Source: Crotophaga sulcirostris
Lineage: Eukaryota > Chordata > Aves > Cuculiformes > Crotophagidae
Reading direction: 5' to 3'
Length of the DNA stretch: 64,000 bases
Assembly: GCA_013397455.1 (NCBI GenBank)
Contig: VYZB01000524.1
Coordinates: 401,398 to 465,397 of the forward strand
The notes beneath the pieces were generated by a model. That model made no database searches and was not told the origin of the DNA. It worked only from the letters and a program-made list of their open reading frames with translations. The translations under genes and the position numbers were made by a program. Of this stretch, positions 12,533 through 26,053 are shown piece after piece (within the stretch, counting starts at the first letter, position 1; each line of letters opens with the position of its first letter).

Positions 12533-13190
12533 CATAGAATCATGGAGTGGTTTAGCTTGGGACCTTAAAGTCCATCCAGTTCCAGCCTCCTGCCATGGGC
12601 AGGGACATCTGCCACTGGATCAGGGGGTTCCAAGCCCCATCCAACCTGGCCTTCAACACTTCCAGGGATGGGGCAGCCATCACTGTTCTGGGCAGTCTGG
12701 GCCAGGGCCTCCCCATCCTCACAGGAGAACACTTCTCTCTAAGATCACATTTCAATCTCCCCTCTTGCAGCTCAAAACCATTCCCCCTCATCCCATTCCT
12801 GCACTCCCTGATCAAGAGCCCCTCCCCAGCTTTCCTGGAGCCCCTTTCAGTGCTGGAGGTTGCTCTAAGTTCTCCCCTCAGCCTTCTCTTCTCCAGGCTG
12901 AACAACCCCAACTCTCTCAGCCTGTCCTCGTACAGGAGGTGCTCCAGCCCTTGGATCATCTCCGTGGCCTCCTCTGGACTCGCTCCAACAGCTCGAGGTC
13001 CTTCCTGTGCTGAAGACTCCAGAACTGAATGCAGAAGTGCAGGTGAGGTCTCACCAGAGCGGAGAGACTCCTCCTCAGGGCTACTCCCAATGCATTCCCC
13101 ACCCAGCCTGTAGCTGTGCTTGGGATTGCCCCAACCCAGGTGCAGGACCTTGCCCTTGACCTTCTTGAATTTCATAGTGTTTACACAAGC
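12533..13190 (-). mobile_element. CR1 LINE, about 660 bp, 5'-truncated
   Basis: This is the longest CR1 copy in the window. It opens with the inverted tail TCATAGAATCATGG, then the common avian block GCCATGGGCAGGGACATCTG, and continues into more internal sequence (CTTCTCTTCTCCAGGCTGAA, GCCTCCTCTGGACTCGCTCC). The overlapping 207-codon minus frame is 3' CR1 sequence, not an intact reverse transcriptase. Confidence 0.95.
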
Positions 13191-15392
13191 CTCGGTGTCC
13201 TCTCCAGCATGGAGTCCAGTCCTTGGAGGAGGGTCAGTTTAGAGGCCAGATTGGACATCTCCATTCCTGTGCCCTGCCTCTTCTTTGGAGAGCTCTTATT
13301 GCCACAGGGATAGGAGGAAGAGCATACAGTGCTGTGGCTGCAGCCTGGGGACACACCAGGCAGCTGCCAATTCTGCCAGAAGGCAGAGGTGGCCGAGCCT
13401 GCCCAGCCCTGCATTTCAGCGTGAGTGTGGCAGCCAGCAAGATGTCAGTACCCACAGACTCCATCCCACCATCCTCTCACAGCCAGCTTTGCCTCCCTGC
13501 GCAGGACGGAGGTGTCCACTGAGCGTGTTGTCCAGCCCAAGGTCTCCACCACTGTGCTCGCTGCCCACAGAGCAATGTGTAGCGTGGGGGCCGGGATAGC
13601 TGGCTCAGTGCTGTGCTTTGGTCCTGTTGGTTTGGCCCAGCTGGAGCCATGATTGGTCGTGATGCCTTGTGCATTCCTTCTGATGAGGTCTGGTAGCCCT
13701 GGAGAACCTACAGTCCTCAGGCCAGAGGAAACCAGGGGGTGAGATCAGAACCATTTCCCTGACCCTCCTGGGAATCCCAGCATTGAGAGCCTTCACCCCA
13801 GTTTGGGGGCTAAAGGGGGTCCCCAAGCACACAGCATGAAATGTCACAAATCTCCATATCAGGACTTAGAGAAGTCCCATCTACCAGGGAGCTTCATCTG
13901 AGTGAATTCCTAGACCAGGTCACTGTACCTCCTTCCAAGCCCCACCATAAGTGATATCACATCTGCTGTCTCACCCCACCAGCATGCACTAGAAACCACA
14001 CAAGGATGAAGTCCCCTCGTGAGCCCATCTTGCTACCACCCCCCTGACCCCCACCTCCCCTGCTCACCACTGCCCCTAAAAAGCAAAAGCCTTGCTCCCA
14101 GCTGCTGGAGAACAGCCAGGAACCATTTCCAGGCTGCGTCACCATACTCACGGTCGCTCTCGCGCTATATATAGTTGCGTGACTGCAGGTTTTCTGGACA
14201 TTGAGTTGCTAAAAGGTTGGCATTCCCCAACTAGAGCAGCGCACGTCCCGAAGGGGAGCTGAGCTGGAAGAATCCTCAGCAAGGTGGGGGTTGCCTGGCA
14301 AAGGACCAGCACACCAGGAATTTAGACCTCTCTGTCTCCTCAGCAGTGAAGTGTAGGTGGAGCTGGGAAGGTTTTGTAGAACCAATTTTATTTTGATGTA
14401 GCCAGCAGATCTGGAGAGAACTCGAACCTCAGTGCCAAAAGCTGTTCACAAAGAGGTCACTTAAAGCAGAGAGGGAGAAATCACTGCTGCATTGCACATC
14501 ACATCCCCAGCCTTTCCAGCCACTGTGATATGCAGGTTTTTTATGAGAATCTGAGCTCAGAGGCACTGACTCAACCACTGCAACGTCCCCCTCTTCCCCT
14601 GGAGGCCCTGAGAGCTCCAGATTGACCTGCAGCACAGCAGGCGATGGAATGATTGCATCTCTCTCCATCCCACTGGGTCCATTTGGCACAGGCACAGCCA
14701 GTCGGCTGCCAGACCTTGTGAGTCTCCTTCTGCCTCACTCTGACACCTGGGATGATCCTAGTGTGGGACAAACACCCAGGAGATGCCATGGATGGGGCAT
14801 GGGCTCTATCCAATGCAATGTCCTGTCTCAGAAGAGGGACCCTCCCAGACATTTGTGGGAAGGTAGAAGAGACCCTATAAATCTCCTCTTTCCAAGAGGA
14901 GTTATGAGCACTTTCTCTCCAGGCATTTCTTTATCCGTAACTGTGACTTAGTTTAACCCCTGCTACCCTAGACCACACTTCAGTGACCCAGCTCCATCAA
15001 GGAACCCACACACAATCATTGTACAACCCATCGCTCTTCAGGCCATAGTGTCCTTGTGCAACCATTGGCCAAGTCTATCCTCTACCTGAGTTCTTCTTCA
15101 TGCTGCTGTGCGTTTACTGTACCTGCAATCACACCAACAGCTCCATACGGGCATGCTGCAAACAGCTTGGTGAAATAATCTAGACTAAAAAACAACTCCA
15201 AAAAGTACAAGAATAGAAACCACTGCATGGCGATCCATGGCCTCAGACATGGCTCAGCCACTTACTTCCAACCTTCAGGAACTCAAATAACTCCTTGTTG
15301 GAATTAATCATGTGAGGAGGTGGAGCAGTCCTGGAGTATCGCCCTTCCTATGAGTTCGTCCATGTTGACCTCATCGTAGTGCAGCAGAACAC
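13191..15392. other. No gene seen; TATA-like and splice-donor-like motifs near 14150-14175
   Basis: Single-copy sequence. Around 14150-14175 a CTATATATAG core lies next to plus-strand ATACTCAC, which reads GTGAGTAT on the minus strand, a strong donor match. No open frame or second splice site ties these together. Confidence 0.4.
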
Positions 15393-15775
15393 TTCAAGTT
15401 GGAGGGAGACTCAGGAGGTCCCTAGCCCAGCCTTCTGCTCAAAGCAAGGTCAGCTGTAAGACCACATTGTCCAGTGGGGACTTGAAAATATCAGAGGATG
15501 GAGGCTGTATAAATTTTCTGGGTAACCTGCTGGTGCTTGACTGTCTTCATGGACAAAAAAAAGGGTGTCTTTATCACCAGTCTGAACTTCCCTTAATTCA
15601 ACCCACTGTCTCTCTTCCTCTCATCATACACTACTCTGAAGGGTTTGGCTCCATCTTTTTGATAACTTCCTCATAGGCATTGGAAGGTTGCTGTTAGGTC
15701 CCCCTGAGTCCTTCCCTTCTCAAGGGTAAATCTCCCACTATACTGTTGTTCTCACCAGCCTTTGCAACTGAGAGG
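15393..15775 (-). mobile_element. Old diverged CR1 fragment
   Basis: Diverged but in-order CR1 landmarks on the plus strand: TTGGAGGGAGACTCAGGAGG, CAAAGCAAGGTCAGCTGTAAG, a TGAACTTCCCTT block, TTTGGCTCCATCTTTTTGAT, and GTTGTTCTCACC near the end. The terminal octamer tail is missing. The divergence suggests an older subfamily than the other copies. Confidence 0.75.
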
Positions 15776-18700
15776 AGGCAATAGTCCTCCCCAACTGCCC
15801 TGAGCACTTGTGACCCTACTCACCCCAATCCCACTAAACATGAAGACAGATGAGCAGATCACATCCCATCTTACTCTAGACTTCTCTAAGAATCAGGAAC
15901 GATAAATCAAGTGAACTAGCTCAGTCCAAGATGCTCCCATCCCTCTGCCAACACATAATAGAGGTCTGTGCATACTCCTAGCCTGGACCACATCTGAAGG
16001 AAAAAAACTCACTTTCTGTAAAGGCTCAACTTTCTCTGGAGAAGCAGAGATATTTAGTAGGTAAGAAAACGGAAAGTGAGGCTTGGTAGGTCTCAGAAAA
16101 ACCCCTTAATCTCACCATGTCTTCACGTTCCATACTGCTCCTCCAGGAACCAGTGGCTTAATGCATTAAGCATCTGGGCATAGATGCAAGTGCTACCAAA
16201 TAAACTCTTCCCCTGGCTAAATTATCTGTCCCATGCTCTGATTTCACAGTCCCTCAGCCAAAGCCAAAAGTCAGTCCTCACATGGCTAAGCCTCTTCAGA
16301 AGGTATTTTTCCCAGTCTGAAGACATGGTTAAGAGGGGTTGGAGACACAAGGAGTTAGCTACATCAATCAGAAGCAGATCAGTGTATCACCATCATCAAC
16401 CATCCGTCACTGCCTCAGTGTCCCTACAATGTCTCCTCAACAAGCACTGACCAAGGCCAAACCTGGTTCTCAGCCATAGCAGTATGAGACGTGACAGCTA
16501 TGGATTGGTAGGCAGGAGATTCTAAGTGAGCAGGGACGTAGAGGGTGTGATGGAAAGAGGTGGTTGAGAGCAGCCTGGAGAACAGGTGGTGTGAGGAGGA
16601 ACATGAGAGAACCAGAGATGACTGGACAAGAGTTGACCATGAGCTTTGGATCTGCTGTAGAGGACCAGCTTCCATGATAGAGGGCATTTCTGAGCTGGCA
16701 TGAAGTCTTTGGAAGTCACCAGCAAGACTTAGAGAGGGTCAGAAGATCATAGGTCTCATCTCAAGCTACTCATTAGCTACAAGGACTCTGGCCTTTCAAC
16801 CAGACTAATTACTGATTGCTCAAAGGATAACACTTCCCACAGCTGCTAAACTTGCTGACGCTGGGCCCTAGATGTCTTCTATTCTGGGAAGGGGGAGTGG
16901 AGTCTCCTAGTGTGAACTTGTCGAGCTGGGTAAAGCCACACTGGAGGGAAGATAAAGTCAAGGACAGCTGCAGCTGCTTGGCAATCGTTCAAAATGAACC
17001 ACGAGTCAGTGACTTGGCTATTCTGGGACGAGCTGAGGAGCCAGCACTGGGGAGAGCAGATTCACAGCCCGCACAAATGGACTGCAGCAAGCCTGGATCC
17101 GAGCAACGCGCCACACGCGGGCAAAGCAGACATTCTTGGTCAGAGACCCACAGAGTCCCTGGGGACCACGAGGAGTCATGGCTGCACATCTGACATGGGA
17201 TTTATCACAGGTCTACAAAGGAGAGAGCCACATAGGCCACTCAAAAGTCACAGAGAGAAATGGGAGCTTCAAGGACTTCTCAAAGACCCCAAGTCACCTG
17301 AAACTGAACCGAAGCCTTAACCTAGGGCAAGTGTACCTGAACTCAGCTGCTGTTGAAGCTTGTGGTGAACCTGGTGGGGGTTTTCTAAGTAGGATTTCAC
17401 TGTGGATGAAGCCAGGGATATTCCCTGACTCTGAAACCAGTGACCCAAAGAAATCCTCTCAAAGTTTAGCTTAAACCTGGAGCCTGAGTGGTTTACATGC
17501 TATCTTCCCCAGATTTTGGACGGGAGCACTAGGACTGGACAGTCCTTCCTCAGTGAAGGTCTGTTCCCTGCCTCCAGTATTCCCATTCTGACTTGCGATG
17601 ATGTGGCCGGGACTGACCTGAGCCCACAACATAAGCCAGGTGCAGCTCACCTCCAGTGCTGCAAGACTCAGCCAGACAATTAAGCCCTTTGCAAGCTCGC
17701 CAAAAGGACACCAGACCTTCCGAGGTCACTCTTTGCATATGCTGGAAAGTAGATATGATCTCATTAGGCACATATTTATGATCAATATTGTCCACTCCCT
17801 GGTAATGACGAGCATCACTCGGAGCAAGAAGCTCTCCGGGGATGGTTAGAAATGACACAGGTTGACAGAAGAGCCTGGGTTGAGCATGAACCTCTACTCA
17901 TCTGGCTTGAGAACACCTACTTCTACTCTAAATATTTTTTTCACAGTTCACCAGGAGACTAATTAGCTGCTTGGAAACCCCAAACATTAATTATTGATTA
18001 TGCAAAAGATTTTGTTCATCACAGTTGCTGAGCTGCTGGGGGACTGAATGGCTGAGCACATCAGGAGGGAGACGAAGTCTGGAGGAGCCCTGGAGAGTGG
18101 TTTTGCCACCGGTTTCCCATGATGGGCCTTGATGCAAGGTAACATGGCTCAAAGAGAGGAGTCAAGTGGGGCAATGAGAGCTCAACTCAAACAACATTGC
18201 CTTGAGGGAACAGGGAAGGGAGGCAGAGGATGATGTGACCCATCTGAGCAACAGATCCAGGACCCCTGCACCCTGGGTTACCCAAGCTGATGGATGGGGC
18301 TGCCTCCGGGGTGTGAGAGGGTAGACAGCTCCCTACGGCCTCCCCCTCACAGCAGCACGCTGGCTCCAGCTCAGCATCTGCTGCCAGCGGGCTCCTCCTC
18401 ACCCTGGCTCCCACGGCCCCCTGGCAGGCCGAGCCAGTAGCCACCTTGAGACGTGAGACACAGCGCGCCGCGGGTGGCAGTGACAAACCTCCTGCAATAC
18501 TCAGCAATTAATCTTGCGAAGTGGTGAGTCAGAGTCACCAGGAGCTTCCTCCCCTCACCCAGAAGGAGCAATCGCCAGCTCCAGAAGCTCTCGGCGGGGA
18601 CCTGCAGATGTCACCAGGCTTGGGGAAAATGGGGGTATTATGCTGTGCTGTCATTTGAGAGCCCTGCCTGCAGAGAGGTGCTGGTCCCCCTCCAAATCCC

Positions 18701-20407
18701 TCTGCCACTCTGCAGGGAAGTGAGCCCTGCTGGTAGCCACGCAAACTGTCTCTCAGCAGAGGAGCGGGGTGGTTTAGTCCCAGCTTCTTTGGCTGTTGGG
18801 AAAAGGAGAGTAAGATGCCATCCTCATGATAAAGCTTGTTATAAAGAGGTGTCAAAAACAAGAGGGCTGGAGGAGGTGGAGAGGGCTGGAAGTGTTTAAA
18901 TAAAGACCCTGGGAGGGAGCGGGCAGGCTGCGTGTTTTACTCACACCAGGAAAATGCCCCTGCACATTTACCAGTGCTCTTCCCTCAAAACTGCCGTGCT
19001 CCCCAAAGTTTGCCAAGCTTTCTTGGGGAAAAAACCTCTTCCCGCCTTGCCCTGGGCATGAATGCAGTTTGCAGTTTTAACAGCAGATGTCTCTCCTATT
19101 ATGATTTATAAAAATGCTTAAAATAAATAATGCAAACATATTTACAGGAATGAATTCTTGCTCCTGAACGCTTTTGTCACTCGGAGGCTCCCGAGCAGGA
19201 GCGACTCGCTGTCTGAGTGCCTCCTGCACAGCCCCCCGCTGCCCCCACGCTGTCCCCCTCCTGCCAGCACCACGGTGGCTGCCAGGACCCGAGGGCAGAG
19301 CAGCCAAATCCCGAAATCCCCCCCTCCTAAGCCTCAGGTATGAACCCACACCAGCATTTCAACACCACTGTTGTATAATCAACATGTTAAATATTTCAAA
19401 CGGTCATGCAAGAGAGTTGCCCGGCGGTGCCTGATTTCACACATCCTGACAATTTCACGGACCTCTGGGCTTACGTTTCTTGGCAAATAATGAAAGGCTG
19501 CTGGAGCCCCCTCCTCGAAGGGCACGTTGGGGAGATTTGCCCTGGCCGCAACTCCTTCAAACGCAATGCGACTTCTGCAGCACCTCTCCCACCTCAGCGC
19601 CCAGCCATGTCCAATGCTTTTAAGCGTGACCTTCACATGGGGCAGATGCAGTCGTCACGCCGCCGAGGGGCCAAGGAGGGGGGGGGGCGGCTAGGGGGCA
19701 GCTGCCACCAGGGCTTCTGCTTCCAACGGAGCAACTTTGGCATCGCCGTTCCCGCGGTCCTGCTGTTCCCAGTGTACGTGCACACAAAAGAGCCAGGCGT
19801 ACCTGCCTGCGCGGCAGTGATGCGAGTGGCCCAATTACAGCTCTGCACCCAGCCTGGTCGTTTCCATAGCTTCACAGCGCAGCGCTTCCCTCTCCCGAGG
19901 CCATTGGAGCAGGACCCGGCATCTTATCAGCGATCATCCTACAACGCAGCCTCGTCTGGGCCCTACCTGCCGATGGCCGGGCTCGCTAGCAACGCAGGAT
20001 AATACTTCTTCCCACCAGAGCTCTGTGATGATTTGTTCCCACTGTAGTTTTGTCTTGGTTCCAAAGCCACCTGTGTAACCAGTGCCGAGGAAACAGAGCA
20101 CAAGGCAGGGTGGCTCCAAATGCTCCCAGGGCAGGGGATGGAGTAAGAGGTTGTCCCAGCCCAAAGGAAGCCCTGAGCAGGGCTGGAGTTCTGGTCCTGC
20201 CTGCAGCAGGGTAAGAGGAGCCATCTACAAGGAGCAGGGTGTCTCCCTGGCCAAACCCCCCCATCAGGGAGGGAAGCCAGTCCTGTAGCCTGCAAAGCTG
20301 AGTCAGCAGGACAGGGAGATGGAGGGCAGGAACTTCTCCCTGATGGGCCACATCCTGCCTGCCTGAGAGCCCCTACGGTGCTCAGAACTGCACCCTATCA
20401 ACAGAGA
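15776..20407. other. No gene seen; lower-GC interval
   Basis: About 15.8-18.0 kb is lower in GC than most of the window and shows no recognised exon. I could not assign it to a repeat family. A repeat-free island at 19060-19990 is listed separately. Confidence 0.4.
19060..19990. promoter_or_regulatory. Candidate conserved non-coding island
   Basis: A long repeat-free stretch mixing AT-rich segments (for example ATGATTTATAAAAATGC near 19099-19115) and intact CpGs. It includes the inverted pair TGTTG / CAACA separated by TATAAT at 19369-19384. Open frames on both strands here have no known domain. Regulatory role is inferred. Confidence 0.3.
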
Positions 20408-20512
20408 AACAGAGAAGTGGTGGCTGCCCCCTCCCTGAAGGTGTTCCAGGCCAGATTGGATGGGGCTTTGAGCACCCTGATCCAATGGGAGTTGTCCCTG
20501 ATTCTACAACAT
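20408..20512 (+). mobile_element. CR1 internal fragment
   Basis: GAGAAGTGGTGGCTGCCCCC followed by GGCCAGATTGGATGGGGC and TGATCCAATGGGAG matches the 3' UTR region of the common CR1 in this window, but the tail is absent, so this copy is truncated at both ends. Confidence 0.85.
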
Positions 20513-21525
20513 GAGATGTTTGTGACCTCCCGAGGTGATGACTTGCTTAGGGTCTTGCCTGCTCACAGGCTGCCTGGACAGGGAGCAGGAGAGCTGGGCA
20601 TGCCAAGGGATGGTTCTGCTGGGACCTGTGCCACTGTGGAGATGCACATTCCAGGTGGGACAAGCAGGGGTATCATGAACTGTGCTCCTTAACATGTTCT
20701 CAGTGAGAGTCCTACACCCTTGTTCTTCTCAGCCAAAGCCACAACCAGTGTTGCAGGTCGATAACTGACACTGGCTCTACTTCTCAGCTCCAGAACTGGA
20801 TCCATGGGCAAAGCTGGCATGGTGAACTACCCCACACAAGCATTCCAGCCCACATCCAGGCCAGAGGACATGGCTGCGCTGCCAGCCGTCCCACCAAGTC
20901 CAACCCAGCAGAGTGGGAACAGCACACAAAATAAAGATTGCTCAGTGCTCTGCATCCTTTGGGTGATGATGGAGGAAGAGCAGATCCTGTCATGGACTCA
21001 TCTCCACCTTCCCAACTCGATGGCTGGGCTGGAATTGTTCACACTAACAATTTATCCACTACTTCTCCAGTTTCAGAGAGACTGTAACGGTGAATTTGGG
21101 CTTATGAACAAGAAGCATCTATTATCTTGCAATAAACACAGTGTTTCCTTTCAATTTTTGTTGTTTTAGAGGAAATATTCAATTTTGTACTTCTAATTCC
21201 TCCAGAAACAATAGTTAATATCAGCAGGCAATAAACTCCAGTGCCTCCTGACCAGGCAACACTTTTTTGGTTCAGAAGGAACATCTAGAATATCATTTTG
21301 GGTTGATTCCAAGTGATTTCTTTGCCCTGGGTTTTTGATTTAACAGCCATAACAACACAATCCCACCAATTCTCAAGCCCAAGTGTGCTTTTTGCCACAC
21401 ATTAACTGCTTACTTGAAGTGTTCCATGCTCTCTGGCAGAGTCAGACCACACGCTTCTCTCCAGACTTCAAGCAAAAAACTGTACAGTCATTTCTGAGAA
21501 CCCATTGAGCAGGACCACAAAGATG
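20513..21525. other. No gene seen
   Basis: Single-copy sequence, with an AT-richer part at about 21040-21400. No exon or repeat is recognised. Confidence 0.4.
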
Positions 21526-21830
21526 TCACAGAATCACAGAATGGTTTGGGCTGGAAGGGTCCTCAAAGCCCATCCAGTTCCACCTACTGTCATGGGCAGG
21601 GACACCTCCCACTGGATCAGGGCACTCCAAGCCCCATCCAACCTGGCCTTGAACACTTCCAGGGATGGGGCAGCCACCATTGCTCTGGGCAGCCTGGGCC
21701 AGGGCCTCCCACACTCATAGCAAAACATTTCTCCCTAAGATCTCATCTCAATCTCCCCTCTTTCAGATGAAAGCTATTCCCGTCATCCTAACCCTGCACT
21801 CCCTGTTCAAGACCCCTCCTCAGCTTTCCA
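21526..21830 (-). mobile_element. CR1 LINE 3' fragment
   Basis: Inverted CR1 tail (TCACAGAATCACAGAATGG) followed by the standard 3' UTR blocks, ending near CCTCAGCTTTCC. The copy is 5'-truncated. Confidence 0.95.
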
Positions 21831-24429
21831 ACTGGCAGGAGATGGCTGTGCCTGGCCAAGGCTGCTCCATTTCCGCTGGGGCTGTGCACACATTTGGGTG
21901 AGTTATCAGCCTCTGGAAATGACTGTTTGTAGATTTGTTTGCAGACTGACAATGCTGCAGAATACATTCAACCTCTGGAAAACCAGGCTGCTCCAGCAGA
22001 GCATCTGAGGTGGCAGCTGAAGATTCAAGCACCACCATGCCCAGCAGCCATCATCTAGGGAAGGCACAAAAGCAGGGCAAGGAGGTATAAGATGTCCCCA
22101 GCCCTGGTGATGTGTAGCTCAAGGACTTTGCAAGCTGGAGTTGGTTTTCGTGTGTTTCCTTTCCTTGCTTGCTTTTTTTTGCCCTAACCTCTCTTTGCTA
22201 GGTCTGAAAGCTGCACATGCAGGACAGCTCCAACCTAGCACTGACTCAGCTGCGTCACACCTCGCCACCGCAACACCCATGCTGGTGCACCCTCCTTGCT
22301 CCCTCCTTGCGGCAAACGGAGGTGATGACGGCCTTTCATACATGGATGCTGCAGAGAGGACAGCTTCCTCCAGGACCTTCTGCCATCAGAAGGATTTTGT
22401 TTCCCAGCAGAGCTCAGCAAGCAAGTGGAGAAGGAGGAAGGGGCTACCCAATGAAGGTAGGCAATGGCCCACCAGGACCAAAGGAATCTGCAGGACAAGG
22501 AACAGAACAAGGCTGACACGTTCGTGTACTCATATCCTGACACAGCTGTGTTTGCCATGGCAGAGATGGCCCCAGTATTTGCTGAGCTATATCCTAAAAC
22601 TGTCCCAAATGCCTTGAGCCAGTGGTGCCCAGGTGGTGTGCCCACGCCTGCCCTTCTGGAAGGCTCCAGAAGGCATTTTCAGGGCAGGGCTCCAGCTCCC
22701 TGTGGCTGCTGTGGGGCTCTCAACTATCTCGTACTAGGCAGCAAGGGCACATCCACCCCCTTCCTGGGCCAGGGACACCTGCATAGTCAAGGGCATACAG
22801 GCTGTGACTGTATTACCCTTTGGTGGGAGGAACAAAAAGGCTTCCAGGAAGCAGACACAACAGCCTAGGTTGTGCTGGAGTGTCAGCTCAGCTCAATTCT
22901 GCTCAGACTCGACTCAGGACAACTGTCAAACTCTTCCAAGACAGTCAGAGCAGCAGTGAGATGGCAGGTTAGGTCCATTTCCCTCTTAACCCTCCCCTCC
23001 TGGAGTTCTGCCACCTCCAAAGAGGGGAAAGATGCCAAAAAATTGTGACTGGGATATGAATATGGTGTTCAGACTGCAGCAGCAGCTGTAACCCAGCGTG
23101 AACTCTCCAACAGCAAAGGTCCACCCTGTGTTGCAGGCAGCAGGGATGGTGGCCAGCCCTGGCTGCCAAACCCTCCCAACAACCCCGGCCTTCAGCCACC
23201 AGCCCGCTGGCGAGCTCCTGCTGGTGGTTCCTGCATCCTGTGCCCTGCCCACAGAGCTCTCCCCCATCCCTGCCTACCTCCCTGCTCCCGCAGTGGCCAA
23301 GGCCCTCAGTAGCCCCAGGGCACCCAGGGGCTGCTGGCAGAGCCTGTCCTAACAGACCCTGATGGAGAAGGAGTAGCCCAAGAGTGGTCACACCTGGGAG
23401 TGGTCCAGGCCATGGGGTTGGGTTTGGTTTTGCATACACAATGAGAGGCACAGGCGCAGGGCAGAGCAGCCACGTGCCCACAGGACAGCTGAGCCAGAAG
23501 TGTGGGATGAGAAATCCATTGGCTTTGAGGACAGGAGCTCCACCCTGGGGCGCTGGTCACTGCCTCAACTGTGTGGCACAGGGATGCCAGGGCAGGACAC
23601 CCCTGTGCTAGGGCTCCCAGCACTTTATCTCTGAAGGGGCCAGAAGACCCAGGACAAGCTCACGCAAGGCTGTCCCAAGCCACGTCCAGTGGAAGGGGCT
23701 CCTCACTCTTGGATCCCTTTGCATGGGCACCACCATTACCCAGCCCAGGCATCACAGAGCCCAGCTGAAGTTTCCTCTACTTTTCCAACCTCAACACCAG
23801 AGCAGCCACCTGGGATGAGGCAGAAGAGCTGCATCAGGGCCGTGACATCCATGGAACAAGACCAAGGTCCCTGGGAGGCAGCATTCATGTGCAGCACCCA
23901 TGTGTGAGCAAGATCTTGCTTACAGGGGCTGCACCTATTCAGGTCACATTTCGGGGGTTATCTTTCTCCTCTTTGGAGGTGGCTTGTCTGGGATTTATCC
24001 ACAGCTTGAAGGATGCTCTATGGTGCAGTGAGCAGTGGGGGCTTTGCCCAGGTCTAGGTGGGTGCCTGTTCTAGGCGGGCTTGGAGAGGGGCCTGAGAAG
24101 GAATTTTCTCTCCAGCCTGGGCAAGCTGGCAGCTGTGAGGGAAGGGCGGAGAAGGAGCAAAACAGGTATAAAGAGAGGCTGCTGTAGATCTGCTCAACCA
24201 GGGCTGTGGCAGCACCAGGATCTGTGTTAAGAACTCGCTTCCTCAAGTTTAGGAGGCTGGGAGATGCATGGAATAAATTACTTGTGACACTGACTCCTAC
24301 ACTTCCAGACTCACGCGGGATTTAGACACCAGACTCCCAGTTAAGTCAGCACCAGTTATTAAGGTCAGGAGAAGTCGGGTGGCTAAATACTATCTGGGGG
24401 CATCCCAGCACTCCCAGAAAACGTGTGCC
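21831..24429. other. No gene seen
   Basis: GC-rich single-copy sequence. Open frames of up to 170 codons on both strands overlap one another and carry no recognised domain. Confidence 0.45.
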
Positions 24430-24650
24430 NNNNNNNNNNNNNNNNNNNNNNNNNNNNNNNNNNNNNNNNNNNNNNNNNNNNNNNNNNNNNNNNNNNNNNN
24501 NNNNNNNNNNNNNNNNNNNNNNNNNNNNNNNNNNNNNNNNNNNNNNNNNNNNNNNNNNNNNNNNNNNNNNNNNNNNNNNNNNNNNNNNNNNNNNNNNNNN
24601 NNNNNNNNNNNNNNNNNNNNNNNNNNNNNNNNNNNNNNNNNNNNNNNNNN
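24430..24650. other. Assembly gap (221 N)
   Basis: The gap directly abuts a GGAGA array on its right side, so it probably hides more of that repeat. The left flank is ordinary sequence. Confidence 0.98.
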
Positions 24651-24697
24651 GGAGAGGAGAGGAGAGGAGAGGAGAGGAGAGGAGAGGAGAGGAGAGC
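24651..24697. repeat. GGAGA simple repeat
   Basis: Nine or so uninterrupted GGAGA units follow the gap. Translations are Gly-Glu-Glu-Arg-Arg runs and are not coding. Confidence 0.97.
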
Positions 24698-26053
24698 TCT
24701 TGCCCTGATCCAGAAGCAGTCGTCCAAAAGAAGACGTTTTGCTGCTGGTTTCAGAGTGGTTTCACTTATCGCTTTCCTCCTCCACTATCTGAGGTTTCAA
24801 ATGCTCTGGGGAGATGTCTCCATTAACAACAATTTTCTTTGGTAGTTATATTTCATTACAGCTTCTCTTCCCGCTAATCCTTCCCAGCTTTTGTTGTTGT
24901 TATTTTCATTATGATTATTTTCACATACCCTTTGTTTCCAGCTGTACTTAACCTGGCTGTGTCCCTTTAAATACCACAGCCTGGGCAGAATAGGGGATCA
25001 GTCCTTTGACAGGAGCTAAAGTCCTGTTTGATCTGGATTAGATGCTGATTTTGCTTACCAGACTAAAGACCGAGGGGGACCACGCAGCGCCTGTGTTTGC
25101 ACAAACCTGCCTGGTTGCATTCCTGTTCCCGTGTCCAGCCGAAGGGGTGAGCGCGGGGCTGCGCACAGCTTGAAATCCAAGGGGATAAACGGTCACTTTG
25201 TCTGGAGACACGAGAAAATGGAGGTGGGAGGACGGAGCCGGCAGCTCCTGCCTGGAGCCCGGCGATCCCTCTGCTTGGAGAGCTGACTCGGGCTGCAGTC
25301 CCTGCCCAGGGTGCCGGCAGGTCAGCACCCGTGGGTGCCCTCAGCCCTGGGCAGGCGCTGCTCCGCTCTCCCAAGAGGGCCCAGCTCAGCCTTGCTGCCC
25401 GTCTCGCAGGCTGGGGCTTAACTGTGGTGTCCTGGGTCCCTAAGGATCCGTCTCATGGTGGGACCGTGTAGGATGTGAGGGCATCGAGACCTCTGCCATG
25501 CCCTGCACCCAGCAGATTGGGTTTTCTCCAAGGACTCCCACCCTCACCATGTCCCTTTCCCACCCCCAGTTCCTGCCTCTTCTCCTGCCCTTTTCTCTCT
25601 TCCCTCCACCTGAAAAACAGGTGCTTTCTCCTTCCCTGTGCAATTGCCCCATCCCCTCACGTCTCACCCTGCCCTAGTCCCTTCTCCCAGCTTGGTCCCA
25701 CAGGAGCCCCCAAGAGCCTCCACAGCTGCCCTGCAGCTCAGACCCTGCCATGCTCCTGCTTCTTCTGCAAGGGACCACGGCCAGACACGGCTCCAGGAGA
25801 GATGGCAGGGCTACCAGCCAGCTCGGCCATGTTGTGGGGTGGAGCTGGGGCGCAGGGAGGCCCCATCACACATGCACGTACTTGCAGCACAGCGAGTTTA
25901 TGCCTCCCCTTCCAGCTGTCTCGGTGGAGGAACGGCAGGACTCGGGGCCGGGGGGCAAAGCTCACTGATGGTGGGAGCCCTGCAGGGCGGGCAGCACAGG
26001 CGGGAGCTGGAGCTTTGTGCAAGCCCAGCACCTGCACCCCGGTCCTGCTCACA
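24698..26053. other. No gene seen; AT-rich island at its start
   Basis: From 24720 to about 24960 the sequence is AT-rich and repeat-free (TTGTTGTTGTTATTTTCATT near 24893), a possible conserved element. The remainder is GC-rich and without recognised exons. Confidence 0.4.

Noticed and set aside
12552..13175. 207-codon minus-strand frame
   Set aside because: It is the 3' part of a CR1 copy and lacks reverse-transcriptase motifs.
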